Below, piece by piece: positions 25,201 through 39,600 of a stretch of 64,000 nt of DNA. The stretch comes from Lytechinus variegatus (taxonomy: Eukaryota; Echinodermata; Echinoidea; Temnopleuroida; Toxopneustidae), in assembly GCF_018143015.1 (NCBI RefSeq), contig NC_054746.1:15491532-15555531 (forward strand), written 5' to 3'. The position numbers and the translations under genes were made by a program. The stretch's first letter is position 1. Each line of letters starts with the position of its first letter. Below the pieces are notes generated by a model. It did not search any database. It saw only the letters and a list, made by a program, of their open reading frames with translations, and was not told where the DNA came from.

Positions 25201-27467
25201 CCACATATCTTATTATTATTATTATTATCTCCACAGCTCTATCTCAAAATATCAGCTTTTAGTCTCCGCTCTTCATCTGATTGCTCCAGACACCTAGAAC
25301 ATAACACAAATGGGGGGACCATGCATTCTCTGTTATAGGACAAAAGTTATGGAATCAATTGCATATCCAATAACGCCAAATTTCATCAACAGAAAAATTC
25401 AAGTCCCAGTTGAAAACTTGTTTGATCTCCAATTAACAGTTTAATAGTGTGTTTATTCAGGAGAATTCATATTCTATTCTTTTTGTTTTCTATTGTTGTT
25501 GTGTGCTGTGTTTATTTTTCTTGAAGCGCCATGAGCACCGAAAGGTGGACCTGTGCGCAATATAAGTAGCCACCATTATTATTATTATCATTATTATTAT
25601 TAATATCAAATACGACATACCTCCTCTTTGAACATCATGTAACCTCGGTACTTGTATAGTTTGGCTGTAGGCCGTAAGTCAAGTGCTTTTGATATATCGC
25701 CATATGCTTCTCGATTCCTTCCTTGTGTTGAAAAGACCTGCCCAGAGACAGAATAAAATATCATTTATCATTATCATTATTACATGTACATTACACTTGC
25801 ACTGTTATCATATTGCTATTATCATTGCATGCTCTGGTAAATATTTTGTGCATACATGTTTAAAGAATTACATATCTGCCAACGCTGACAGCCAAGAAGT
25901 ATAAAGAGCCAATTGCTTTAGAAACTACTAGAAATAGGAACATCCTTCTATTTTTTTTTCTAGATCACTTCACAGAAATTATAACAGAGTAGCAACATTC
26001 AGGTTGAAATAGCAATTTTCCCTCCCCAAAATAGAAATGTTCCCACTCAATAGGAACACAAGGTAAGTACGCAGTAATATGTCTGGCAATAATTTGACAA
26101 AGGAAGCAAATGATGCTGACTTCTAACAAGAAATACTGCACAATCTCAAGGAGACTTCCTAACTACATGTTCTGTGTACAACAGTTGAAAAACAGCTTTC
26201 ATAACTATTGCCGAGCCAAATCAATGTCGCTATTATTAGGTTTTATAAAGTGGAAATAAGAAATGAGGTTCCAATCACGTCGCTTACCTCCGCTCTCTTT
26301 TCCCATCCGATTGGATCTTTAGGACTGAGTTCAATTACCCTGGTGTAGTCTTGTAAAGCCAGTGCAGCATTCATGGGGTGCTGAGAATCAAAATCATAAA
26401 GAAATAGTATTCAACATATCATGGATAATTTGATTCATTTTATTCAAACACATTAAGAAGCCCTTTGATCAGCCCCTTCACTGGTTTTCAGAGAGGTCAT
26501 GCAATATACAAACATACAAAGAATAACAAATCGTAACAAAGTACCAAAGAGGGTGGATGAAACAAAACAGAAACAAAATCAAAACAGAAAAACAAAAACA
26601 CAATTGTAACAAAAATACAAGGTTTTCAATTTCAATAATACAAATTAAAAAAAAATGTGGGAAATGAAATTATAGTTTTGATGAGCAAATGGGGTCAAAA
26701 ATCAATCACAATAGGTTGCAAGACCTATGATTGACTATAGGACCTAAAATTGAATTAATTGAAACAGGAGTACAATTATAACCATCACAGAAGCAAACTT
26801 ATGTCCCTACCCACCTTCCCACTCCTACATCTCTCAATCTTGGGTATCTTAATTCCTCGTTCGTTTCCCATTTTTCTCTCTTTGCTTTTATTTGGGGGGG
26901 GTGAGAGGGAGAGGGTATTTCCCTTTTTATTCACATCCTGTTTTGTGCTTGTATTCTATCTCTCTCATCTCCTTTCTTCCCCTCTCACTGTCTCTTGTCC
27001 TTGTTCTGCATGACTTGTGTACCTCCCATACCGTAACTGTATCCTTTGGGGTTGTCTTCCTTTCAGTAATACGCTTTCGTGCGTTCATTTTTCCCCAATT
27101 ATGGCATTTTTTATTCGTTCAGCATCTACATCATAGAATACACATCTTTGTAGCTCATTTAAGTAGATCATTGAGCACTTAATCAAAATGAAAAAGATGC
27201 TATACTAATTCTATGTATATGTATATCATTATTATTATTATCATTATTATTATTATCATTATCATTATCAGTAGTAGTAGTAGTAGTAGCAGCAGAAGCA
27301 GTAGAAGTAGTAGTAGCAGTAGTAGCAGTAGCAGTAGTAGTAGTAGTAGCAGTAGTAGTAGTAGTAGCAGTAGCAGTAGTAGTAGCAGTAGCAGTAGCAG
27401 TAGCAGTAGCAGTAGCAGTAGCAGTAGCAGTAGCAGTAGCAGTAGCAGTAGCAGTAGCAGTAGCAGT

Positions 27468-27514
<47 letters not shown>

Positions 27515-27599
27515 CAGTAGCAGTAGCAGTAGCAGTAGCAGTAGCAGTAGCAGTAGCAGTAGCAGTAGCAGTAGCAGTAGCAGTAGCAGTAGCAGTAGC

Positions 27600-27642
<43 letters not shown>

Positions 27643-30600
27643 TCATCTATTATCATTATTTGTGTGTAGTAAAATGAATGAATACCATACACAGTATAAT
27701 GTATGGCTACATTAAATAAATTCATCATCGCCTTCACCCCTGGCAAGTGACCTGCAAATGCCCTGCACTAAAGTAATATTGAGTAAGATCAGCACATGGA
27801 TGAATGAAGCACCCCCCCCCCCCTTTCTTCACTTTTATGTATTCAAATATAAAGGGGAAGAGGAATCAGTAAAATATTGAATGCTCACTAGGATTTTGTG
27901 TTCTTTCTTTTTACCACTTGAATGTATTGTATTTTCCAGACAGCTTTGTCCCTTGTTCTTTATATAGATTGTTAATGCAACATATTAAGAGCACATACAA
28001 CACTCTAAAGCCAGGGTAATAATGGTAATGAGTGCCCTGAGCGTGGGAAGTGGGAATCGAGTGCTTAATGAATTGCATTCTCGTTATTACTATTATACTC
28101 TCAATATCCAATCACTTTTCAGGTCATTATGCCTGACTGTTTCCACAAAATATTGCTAAACTTTACGGCCCATATTCTAAAATTAGGTTTAACATTAATA
28201 AACCATGGTCTAACTCTGTGCTAAAATTATGGGAGCCAAAAACTCAATTTCTGCTTATATTGCATATTTCTTATATTTACTATTTTGCTTCCCTTTTCTT
28301 TTTTAACGAAGATATTTCAGTCATCATTCTGAGACTATTATAAATGATTTGAGTGTCATAAGAATTGATAAATGATACATGTACTATTTCTCGAGATTTG
28401 TGGCCCAATGGCTCTTCATAGTTAAACCACAACTTTACACCAGGGTTTGATTTAAACCAGAGTCATTAACTATATTTGTTATTAGATTTGGATTAAACTT
28501 TCAGAATTTTATTTGGTTAATTTCACTCTATTTACATGTAATTAGATATACAAGTAATTATTTTCAGCCCAGAGTATCCCTTTCACAGAGTATCAAGGCA
28601 ATAGCCTTGGATTTATTCAAGCCCTGTACATTAATTTTCCTTCTACCAGACAGTCACACACATTGTGATGCATTCATGACCCAGGGGTAGTAAATGGGTG
28701 GCTTACATGAATATTTCTTAAGATGCTTGCGCAATGTGCTATTACCAGACTAAGGACGGCTATTACAAGTAGCAACTTCAGGACTCTTTACAGTGGATAA
28801 CAGTGCTTAATACATTACTTTGTTAATCAATTATACTTTGAATGAAATAAATCAATCTTAATATATGCAAAAAAATGATGAACAAGATTGAGTTTGAACA
28901 ACACACACTATGTCATTTTCAATTAAGTTTTAATAGGTCTGTGTGGTAAAATTTTAATTTTTATTTCATTGAATTTTTAGCATCACCATCCGCAATCTGA
29001 TCAAAACATGTGATGGTGGTGATTTTTACCTAATTGCTAAGAAAGCAAGAATGCTTGTAAGCAAGCAACCAGAGGCTCGACGGCTTAAGGTCCTCTCCGA
29101 AGGACCTGGTACTGAGGATTAATGCCTTACCAAAGGGCACTAGCGCACCAAATGGGAATCGAACCCGGGTCACCGGAATACGAATCCCCCGCTCTACCGA
29201 CTGAGCTATCTTTTTACAGATCGGTGTCAGGGGGTATAAAACTTGCTCGAATTGCTTGCTTCTAACAAAATTTCCATCAGCAAACAAATTAATAAAAACA
29301 TTAGAAAAATTGTATTAACCCAATACAGTACTCTTGTTGATAAAAAATTAGATACAATACTCATTCGCATGCCAGGTGTTTTTGTTAAGTAATATTAACA
29401 TATAGTGGTGAACAGCTGGACTCTTTCTCACAGCTGTGCACGGTGAATCATGGTAAACAATAGTAATCATAAACCTATCTAGTAGTATACATGTACTTGT
29501 TGACTGGTGATTCACCTATTCATTCAAACAATACTACTGTTTACAAATGTTGGGATACATGTATCTAGAATTCTATTTACTAGGGCTTTTTTAATATTAT
29601 TATATAAATGAATACATAGATAGGAATGCACATTAAAGACAGTTAACCTAATAAAATTAACAACATAATGGTTCAGAAGCACTGTCCATGAGTTGATATT
29701 TGGATAAAAATTCCTAACTGTGAAACGGAAATAAGTGTAGAAATTAAAATTCCTGTTGTGAGGACCGCTTAAAAAGTCTATTGTGTACAGAGTTTAATGC
29801 ATTATGACCCATGGGCAGAAAAATCATTTGATATGGTTCTTTATTTTGTTCCTGATGGCTATTTAAAAAATTTCAAGGTCTAATCGCCCTTCGCACCCAC
29901 CTATCTTTTTTTTTCACTGCAGGAAAATCATTAGGCCTAGGAAACAAAGCAAATTCCTTGTGACATTCTGTGTACCTGGGGCCCGTTTCATAAAGGACTT
30001 GCAACTGTTGTAACTTTGCCATTATGACAACTATCATGGAAAACTTCATTCTGATTGGCTGCTGAGCTCTGTTACCATAGTAGTTGCCATTATGGCAAAG
30101 TTACAACAGATGCAAGTCCTTTATGAAACGGGGGCCCCTGGTCAGTAAGGTATACTAATGCACCAAGTACTGCGAGCCTCCAGGAGAGTTTCAAAATATT
30201 GCAAGAATTTTTATTTTATTTTATTTTTATTTTTTGGGGGGGCGAGTATTCAGGCACCAAGTACACACACGGTATGTATTTACTATTACTCCCATTCACA
30301 TACATGTAAACTCCCCTGCTTAACAACATGGATAGGAAATTTAGGGATAAACACACTAAAAGTCAAAAGTTATTACAGCACTTTGAAATCAGCATAGCAA
30401 TTCCCTATAAAAACAAAACTTCCCTAATGCTCAATTACAAGAGTAGAGAAAATAAGATATCGCTGGTATATTAATTTGGTTCATCCTACTTCCACCCAGA
30501 CACATACACATAGAAGATTTGCACTATCCATCTTTTCAGTGCAAGTGTGACATTCACAGTGCTTTCACTTTGAAGAAAAATTCTCAAACCCTGGGAAGTC

Positions 30601-33600
30601 TGAATCATCTCCAGATAATCTTGGGGAAATGAAAATATTTCAAGAAATTACGAGAAATAAAAAAATTAAAACCACACAATAATTGAAATGTAACAAGTTA
30701 CAATATTCATGCTATTTTATTGAATTATCTGCCTCGTTATGGGGCTCAAAATTTGTCTACAAAGGTGCAAAAGAGATTTAGTCCCTACTTTAGAAGTGTG
30801 TGTACAAAAGAGGTCTTTTTTGGGTCACTAGGCCTGAGTTCAGTCTTGCTGCATTATTCTAAGATTTTTTTATAAAAACAAACTTAAAGATTCCAAGAAA
30901 TGATGATAATAATAATAATAGCTGGATTTGATATTGTTCCATTTGCCTGAGGATACAAAGCGCATGCTATTATTAACCAGGCTTTATGAGCTGCGCTGCT
31001 CATTTAGGCGCTCAAGCATGAGACTAATGAGGCTAAATTTTAGAAAACTGGGATTCAGAATCTGGAAATTTGTATTTGAGCTGTGGAAACAATGGTTATT
31101 CACTCCCCCAAAAAAAAAATAAACAAAATAAAATTGGAAGAGCATGTATCTTACCTGAATGCCTCTTCTTGCATATCCCACTGCTCTAGCGTGATACGCC
31201 CCAACAAACTTAGGATTTTGCTTGATGAGGGCAGATAGAATGTCAATGGCCATCTCCTCTCTCCCAGTATTCATCATTGTAAGGGCAAATGCTGTCATGT
31301 AAAATACAAGAGAAACAGTACAAACCTATTTAAAACTGAAAAATATATTTTTTTGAAAAAGAGAAAAAATATGTAGGTGTTTGTCAAATAATTTTTATCA
31401 TCCCATCTAAAAGAATAGCTGTTATATCATTATTTCCTCCCCCCCTTACCTGTTCAGGAAAAAACATGAATAGATCTATCATTACATACTCATATCTCTA
31501 ATCTGGTGGAAGTAAAAATAAAATCAAAGGCACAAAACTCTCAAGCCCGTATTCTGAACTCTGGTTTCAATTAAACCTTGGTTTAAAGTCATGATGTAAC
31601 TGTGGAAAGCCAATTGGGGAACAAAGCCCAAATAGTACACATTCAATTCATTAGCTCACATGCCACCTAAATTATTCTTAATAGTCTGGGAATGATAACT
31701 GAAGTATTTTTCTTCCTAATGAAAGTAATTTAGGAAACAAAATAGTAATCCTAAGAAACATACAATATAAACATAATTTTTGAATATTTGGCTCCCCATA
31801 ATTTTAGCACAGAATAAGTTAAACCCGACTTCAGAATATAGGCCTCAGTCTTTAATACCTAGCTTATAGTCCAATTCTTCATCACCACATGGGAATGGCA
31901 GCATCTTCTTTTCATGTACTACCTTGGCATAATCCTGCAAGAAAAAAAACCCAGGATAGGTCAATAATACAAGACTGGAGTCCATTTAGATAATGACATC
32001 CTAGCTTTAATAAAATTATAGGCCTATATCTAATGTTGTATTCTTGGGAACATTTGTTTGTGCATCACTTTTTTCTAATCAGGGCACCTATGAAAAATGA
32101 ATGCTTTAATCTAATAAACTTCATGATTAATTTTTAGTTTACACATGGTATCAAATTTGAAACCACAAATAAACAGAAAACTCTTTTAAAAAGACAATCT
32201 GTGAGTATGATATCTTTGTTTTCATTGAATTTATGAATGTATTGATTTTGTCTCCCTCTTATGTTACGATATCACCCAATTTGGTGCAGGCAGCCATATT
32301 TGTTTACACCTTAACCCTTCTATGGCTGGAGCATCACAGAGGGACAAGGGGCAAGCTGGGCAAAGAAGTAAATATGGCAGCAACAAACAGGATAATATCA
32401 TTAGAGGCAACCAAATTTAACTGAGAAAAAATTCTAGCAGATATTTCCTTCAATTTGTCTTTGGTCCAACTGATGATGTATATTCATGCATTCATTTTTT
32501 TCTTGAAAATTCAGTGCGCTTCTCTGCATACAAAGGACATGGTGCAAATTTTTCATAGAAAAAAATTATGACACTGATGGATTTCCATAGAGTTACGATT
32601 GATGGGATCAATTGTAACTTTTTTGTAAAACGGGGCCCTGATCAACCTCATATGTATGGAAATCCATCAGTGTCATATTTTTTTGTCATTTTTTTTCTTT
32701 AAGTACAAACAGCATCAATCTAGAAAGTATTTTGAATAATCATCATCTTAAATGCTGACGTTGCTAGCATTCCATAGTTGTGATTGATTGGATCAATTGC
32801 CACTCTTTTTAAGACGGGGCTCTGTTCTATCAAAATCGAGAAAAATTGTCTTTCAATTATTTTTTTTTTGGTACACTACTACGACCAGATAGAAATGGTC
32901 AAGAACCTATGTGTTACATGTATACCTCGGTCACATTTGCTCTGCGGCGGCTGTACGGCAGGTCAAAAAAAGCCGTTTTATTCATTTCTTTTTCAAACCA
33001 TCTATATGCAGCTGGTCCAAATAATGTTAAAACAGCGGTTTTTGACTTGCCATACGGCTGCCGTAGAGCAAATGTGACCAAGGTAATACTGCAAAGAATC
33101 AGAATTTGTATGATTTACTTTTTCAGAGTATTTCAAAGTAAAGATTTCACATGAAGAGTAGGATATTCATCATTCAGATCTTGCAGTGCAGTGTGGTTGA
33201 ATATAGTAACACCTGTGTGCAGTATATTAGTGTACACAGATGGGAGAGATACTATACAAAGAGCTAATGAATAGATGTACATAGTACACGTCGCACAAAC
33301 GGTTTGGTGAATAGATTGATAGCATGAATTGTGTACGTATGTATCCATTCATAAACTATGAAATATACATGGTTGAATTGTAACTATCCCGACATGGTTC
33401 ACCGAATATAATCATTTAAAAACTAAAGAATTTCATCAGAACAAAGGTCAGTTTTGGTGAACTATTAGAGAGCTGTGCAGTTTGTAACTGAGTACTTTGA
33501 AGTGTGAGGATGGTCTGTGTAGGATCAGTGAGTCTGAATGTGTACATGCGACTACATGAATTTGTCCATATACAGATAATTTTTCCTCTAAGTCAAATAT

Positions 33601-36600
33601 ATTGGGACCCCAAACCTCTGTTCGCCTTTAACAGAATTTCAAATTAGAAGAGTTACATAACACATGCTTTGCAGAGTGTGGTCTAAAGATTTGGTTTGAC
33701 TTAGGCAATATGGGAGATCAAAAGAAATATTTCCACCGTAGGCTTATGTGATAGGATTTCAAATTAGAGGAGTTATAAATAACACACATTTTGCATAATG
33801 TTGTCTTAAAACTGCTTCAATTTGGGCAATATGGAAGATCAAACATGCTTAGTTACCTGTAATTGGAATGTAGATATGCTGCAAAATTTTTCAAAAAACA
33901 TTCATGTACACTAATATGCACATGCTTACATGTAGTTTTATGCAGGGATATAAAAGGACGATTTGTATTGACAGGAATTGCATATCAAGGAAACAAAATA
34001 ATTAATTGCAGATAATCTGATGAATATGAATGTGTTGACTTTACCTTTACACTTTCAATGTAAATTTGATTGTCCTCTCCAAGTCCAGCTAATATGGGAA
34101 GTTTAGACCCACACAATCCTAACCCAAGTAGATCCTCTCCATCCTCACTTATTCCCATTGGATCTCCAGCCTCTGTAAACAAAACAAAATATTTATTTCA
34201 TATCAGTAATTATCAAATTGCTCTTGCAAGTACCCCCCCCCCCTCATTATATCAAAGGAGAAAAAGATAAAGATCAATCTTATTTGTTTTGGGGGGAAGA
34301 GGCAAATATGTCATTTCAGATGAAATGGCATATAATAATGAAGGCAAAAGCGATTTTGTGTCTCACCCACTTCTGAAAATAACCAGAAATATTGTGATTT
34401 GCGAGGGCACACAACAGAATTTTATCGAAACTTCATGTGAAATGACTAGGATGGAATAACGCTTGTCATAAAAGCCTTGCATGTTAACTTTAATGTTGAC
34501 CTCTGACCTTACCATGTGACCTCCGACTGCAGCATATGATGCACGTCCCCGAAGTCCATCTACCATCCAAGTTTTGTTGAAAAGTAACTTGCGGTTGCGG
34601 AGTCAGGTGTCATACGAAAGTTTTGCATGTAAACTTTAACGTTGACTTGAAAATGACCTTTGATCTTACCATGTGACCTCCGACTGCAGCCTAACATGCA
34701 GGTCCCTAAAGTCCATCTACCATCCAAGTTTGGTTGAAAAGTAACTTACGGTTGCGGAGTTAGGTGTCATAAGAGTCTTGCATGTAAACTTTAAAATTGA
34801 CCTGAAAATGACCTTTGACCTTACCATGTGACCTCTGACTGCAGCATATTATGCAGGTCCCCCAAGTCTATCTACCATCCAAGTTTTGTTGAAAAGCGAC
34901 TTATGGTTGCAGAGTTAGGTGTCATTAGAAAGTCTTGCATTTAGACTTTAACGTTGACCTGAAAATGACCTTTGACCCTAACATGTGACCTCCAACTACA
35001 GAGTAACATGCAGGTCCCCCAAGTCCATCTACCATCCAAGTTTGGTTGAAAAGCGACTTACAGTTGCGGAGTTATGTATAAAGTTATGACAATTCCATAA
35101 ATACCCCCAACATTACCAAAAGTTTGCTGCCCCTAAATAACCTTTGACCTTGGCCATGTGACCTGAAACTAGCACATGATATTCAAGGATACTTGATAGC
35201 TCGTATGTCTAAGTTTCATAAACTAGATCTATAAAATTTCAAAGTTATGATGGCAATTCCTCAAATAACACCAACATGGCCAAAGTTTGTTGATCCAAAG
35301 TGACCTTTGACATTGGTCATGTAACTGAAACTGGCACATGATATTCAGGGATACATCATTGCTCTTATGTCCAAGTTTCATGAACTAAATCCATAAACTT
35401 TTAAAGTTATGATGACAAGTTCTCAGATAACCCCAACATGGCTTAAGTTCATTGACCCTATGACCTTTGACCTGAAACTCAGGCAAGATTTACAGTAATA
35501 CACTATTACCCTCATGTCCAAGTTTCATGAACTAGATCCATAAACTTTCTAAGTTAAATGACATTTCAAAAACTTAACCTTGGTTAAGATTTCAATGTTG
35601 ATTCCCCCAACATGGTCCAAGTTCATTGACCCTAGGCTTTGACCTTGTTTGACCTTAGTCGTGTAACCTGAAACTATAACAGCATGTTTAGTAATACTTG
35701 ATTACCCTTATGTTCAAGTTTCATGAACTAGGTCCATATACATGTACTTTCTAAGTTATGTACTTATGTTGACATTTCAAAAACTTAGCCTTGGTTAAGA
35801 TTTCAATGTTGAGATGCTGCTGCCGTCAGAATAGCGGCACCTATAGTGAAGGATCTAGGTTGAATTTTGTTTTACAATAATTACTTTAAATACTGTAGTC
35901 ATTATAGATCAAATGGTGTACTGAATTGAAAAACCCCTAATCCTAGTAGATACTTCATTACTTACTTTCTAACAGTACATACACATGTTTTCATGGAGGA
36001 AATTCAATGATTTCCATTAAATAAATTTAAATTGTATTAAAATTACCAAAAAATACCTCATCAGGGAAATGGCTTTAATTTGGCTAATAAAGTGCAAAGC
36101 ACTATAGTGTATATGCTTCAGTGAATATAATGATGAGTTACCCATTAAGAATATTATTTTTTAATCTAATCAAATTCATTCTGATGTTAAGCTCAATCCA
36201 ACATGTAAAACAACAAAACAATATCCCTCCAATCCACACAGACATCAAATGCGATGGAAAATTTCAATTATCTTTTTTTACACATGTATGTCATTAAAGT
36301 TAAAAATACCAATATATCACAAAACTCTGCAAATAATACATGAGCAATTCCAGCAAAGTAGCAAAGCACTCAGCTAATTAAGATCAATAATTCACTATAT
36401 TGGTACTCAGAGAGAGAGAGGGGGGGGGAGAAACAGTGGGAGCCTGGATAGTCTGGGAACCTACACTGCTAATCACTGGAGTATAACCTGGGGTGTTTCA
36501 ACATAGTAAAGCTGAACTGTGCTGGACTTAATGCAACTGGTTTTTAATTCAAAGGACAAGTCTACAAATACCCCAACAAAAAGTTGATTTGAACAAGCCA

Positions 36601-39600
36601 AAAGCAATTTTGTGTCTCACCCACTTATGAAAAATAACCAGAAATATTGTGATTTGCGAGGGCACGCAAGAGAATTATATTGAAACTTCATTGTGAAATG
36701 ACTGGGATGGAATAACACTTGTCATAAGAGCCTTGCACGTAAACTTTAATGATGACCTGAAAATGACCTTTGACCTTACCATGTGAGCTCCGACTGCAGC
36801 ATAACATGCAGGTCGCCTAAGTACATCTACCATCCAAGCTTTGTTGAAAAGTAACTTACGGTTGCTGAGTTAGGTGTCATAAGAGAGTCTTTCATGTAAA
36901 CTTTAACATTGACCTCATAATGACCTTAGACCTAACCATGTGACCTCTGACTGCAGTATAACATGCACGTTTCCCAAGTCTATCTAACATCCAAATTTGG
37001 TTGAAAAGTGACTTATGGTTGCGGAGTTAGGTGTCATAAAGAGTGTCTTGCATGTAAACTTTAACATTGACCTGAATATGACCTTTGACCTTATCATGTG
37101 ACCTCTGACTGCAGCATAACATGCAGGTCCCCCAAATCCACCTACCATCCAAGTTTGGTTGAAATGCGACTTACGGTTGCGGAGTTCGGTGTCATAAGAG
37201 AGTCTTGGATGTAAACTTTAACGTTGACCTGAAAATGACCTTTGACCTTATCATGTGACCTCCCACTGCAGCATAACATGCAGGTCCCCCAAGTCCATCT
37301 ACCATCCAAGTTTGGTTGAAAAGCGACTTACGGTTGCGGAGTTAGGTGTCCTGCATGTAAACTTTAACGTTGACCTGAAAATGACCTTTGACCTTACCAT
37401 ATGACCTCCCACTGCAGCATAACATGCAGGTTCCCCAAGTCCATCTACCTCCAAGTTTGGTTGAAAAGCGACTTACGGTTGTGGAGTTAGGTGTCATAAG
37501 AGAGTCTTGCATGTAAACTTTTAACATTGACCTGAAAATGACCTTTGACCTTACTATGTGACCTCCGACTGCAGCATAACATGCAGGTCCCCCAAGTCCA
37601 TCTACCATCCAAGTTTGGTTGAAAAGCGACTCACGGTTGTGGAGTTATGTGTCATTACAGGTTTGTGACGGACGGACGACATTTGGCCTAAGTCTCACCT
37701 CTGGTGGGCGAGACAATACAATGAGAAAAATCAAACAAGCATAACACTGAAAATTTCATCAAAATCGAATGTGAAATAAAAAAAGTTATGACATTTTTAA
37801 GTTTCGCTCAATTTCACAAAACAGATATGCACATGCTGGTCGGTATGCAAATGAGGAGACTGCTGACGTCATCCACTCACTATTTTTGTATTTTATTATC
37901 CTCATTGTCACAACAATTAATTCCTCCCTGAACTTGAAGTTGGTCCTTATTGTCAAATCAGCAAAAAATGTAATATTGTATATAATTGAAACACAAAAAA
38001 AAGAAATAGTGAATGGGGGACATCATCGAATGTCTCATTTGCATGCCACAGAGATGTGCATACAGTATTATTGTGAAAAACAAGGGAAGGTTTAAAATGT
38101 CATAACTTTTTTACTTTCCATCCCATTTTGATGAAACTTTCAGCATTATGCTAGTTTGATTTTTATCTATTTATTCAAATCAAAATTTTTCTGGGGTGGA
38201 CTTGACCTTTAATGATATTGCCATGCATCTTGAACTCGCCCCATTTGTGTTACATCACTCAAATCTAATGATAGAGCACATTTCGTTGTTAAAATGATCA
38301 TAACTTTGAAATTATTTACCCTATCCCTATCCATACAAAAGTATACTTTTTCTCTAAGAAAATTTCATGAGGATTTCAAAAATAGCATTATAATGAGGTA
38401 CATGTACATGTACATGTAGGAGCTACTGCTCACATCTTATGAGTGAAAATGTTTGACTTTTTAGGACCCCCATTATACTTTTTTCAAACATCCTTTTTTT
38501 CCATCTTTGCCCATATCATTAATTATTTAACATATTTGTATTGCTCAAGAAATCTCCTTTATTATATAACTTATGGGGAATCATTCATTTCATCAAGATA
38601 AGTTTATATATGTAAATTTAAAATGATTTTTTTAAATAATTCTATACTTTATATTTCTAAAAATAATAATCAATTAATGATTGTAGGGTGCGTACAGAGG
38701 TGTATTGATAAATAACTGTTATTCAGCTGTAAAATGATACTAAAATCAAAGGTAAACCCCTTGAAAACTAAAGTTATTCAAGTTTATAAAATGTACCACT
38801 ACCACCATCCCTCAATTTCCCTAGTTTATTTGTGATATAAAATGCAGCATCACAAATTGATATGCATATAAACTGATCCTGTTTACCAGTATCCTAATTT
38901 ACAGTTTATACTTTTAATAGCTTTCAAATGACACCAATTTCACAACAATATGACCTCCATTTGGATGAAAAAATTACATCATAATGAGTTCCTGTGCAAG
39001 AAATTTTTGGTGATTTTATACACAGGTTTGGGAGGTTTTCTCAAGTAATTGTTAAATTACGATTAATTAATTGAAATGAATTGTGAAAAAGAGAAATATC
39101 ATTATACTAGTCACATCAAGCTTTAAAATGAAACTAAAATCAAATCTCTAACCTCTTGTATACCAAAGTTATTCATGTTTGAAATATTAAATGTGTCTCT
39201 GCTATAGACTTTGTATGTACTGCTTCCCCATACCCCCTCCGCTCCCCCCCCCCCCCCCCATCCAGCACCACTATTTCTTTTGTATTTTATTATATGAAAT
39301 ATGAAGTACATGTAGGGCCTATTCAAATTTTCTCCCCATTTTCCTATGAAACAAAGTATTATTTCTCCCTTGTCATTTGGTATTACCATGTTGTTATATT
39401 TTTTGGTTCAGTAAAGTTGGTGTTGGTCCTTAAATGTCAAATTGGTAAAAATTGAGGTATATTGTATAATTCAAAGAAAAACAAAAGAAAAAGTGAGTGG
39501 TGGACATCATCGACTCCCTCACTTGCATGTCTCTGATTTGTGCATATAACTGTTTTGTGAAAAAAATTATAAGCAAAAGTTTAAAATGTCATAACTTTCT

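Noticed and set aside
27183..27746. Poly-Thr/Ala, poly-Leu and poly-Ser open frames
   Set aside because: Microsatellite translations without flanking coding sequence.
29030..29287. Possible tRNA gene on the minus strand
   Set aside because: A and B boxes are present but the acceptor stem does not pair and a SINE body follows.
32784..33154. 97- and 102-codon plus-strand frames
   Set aside because: They cross two MITEs and have no domain.
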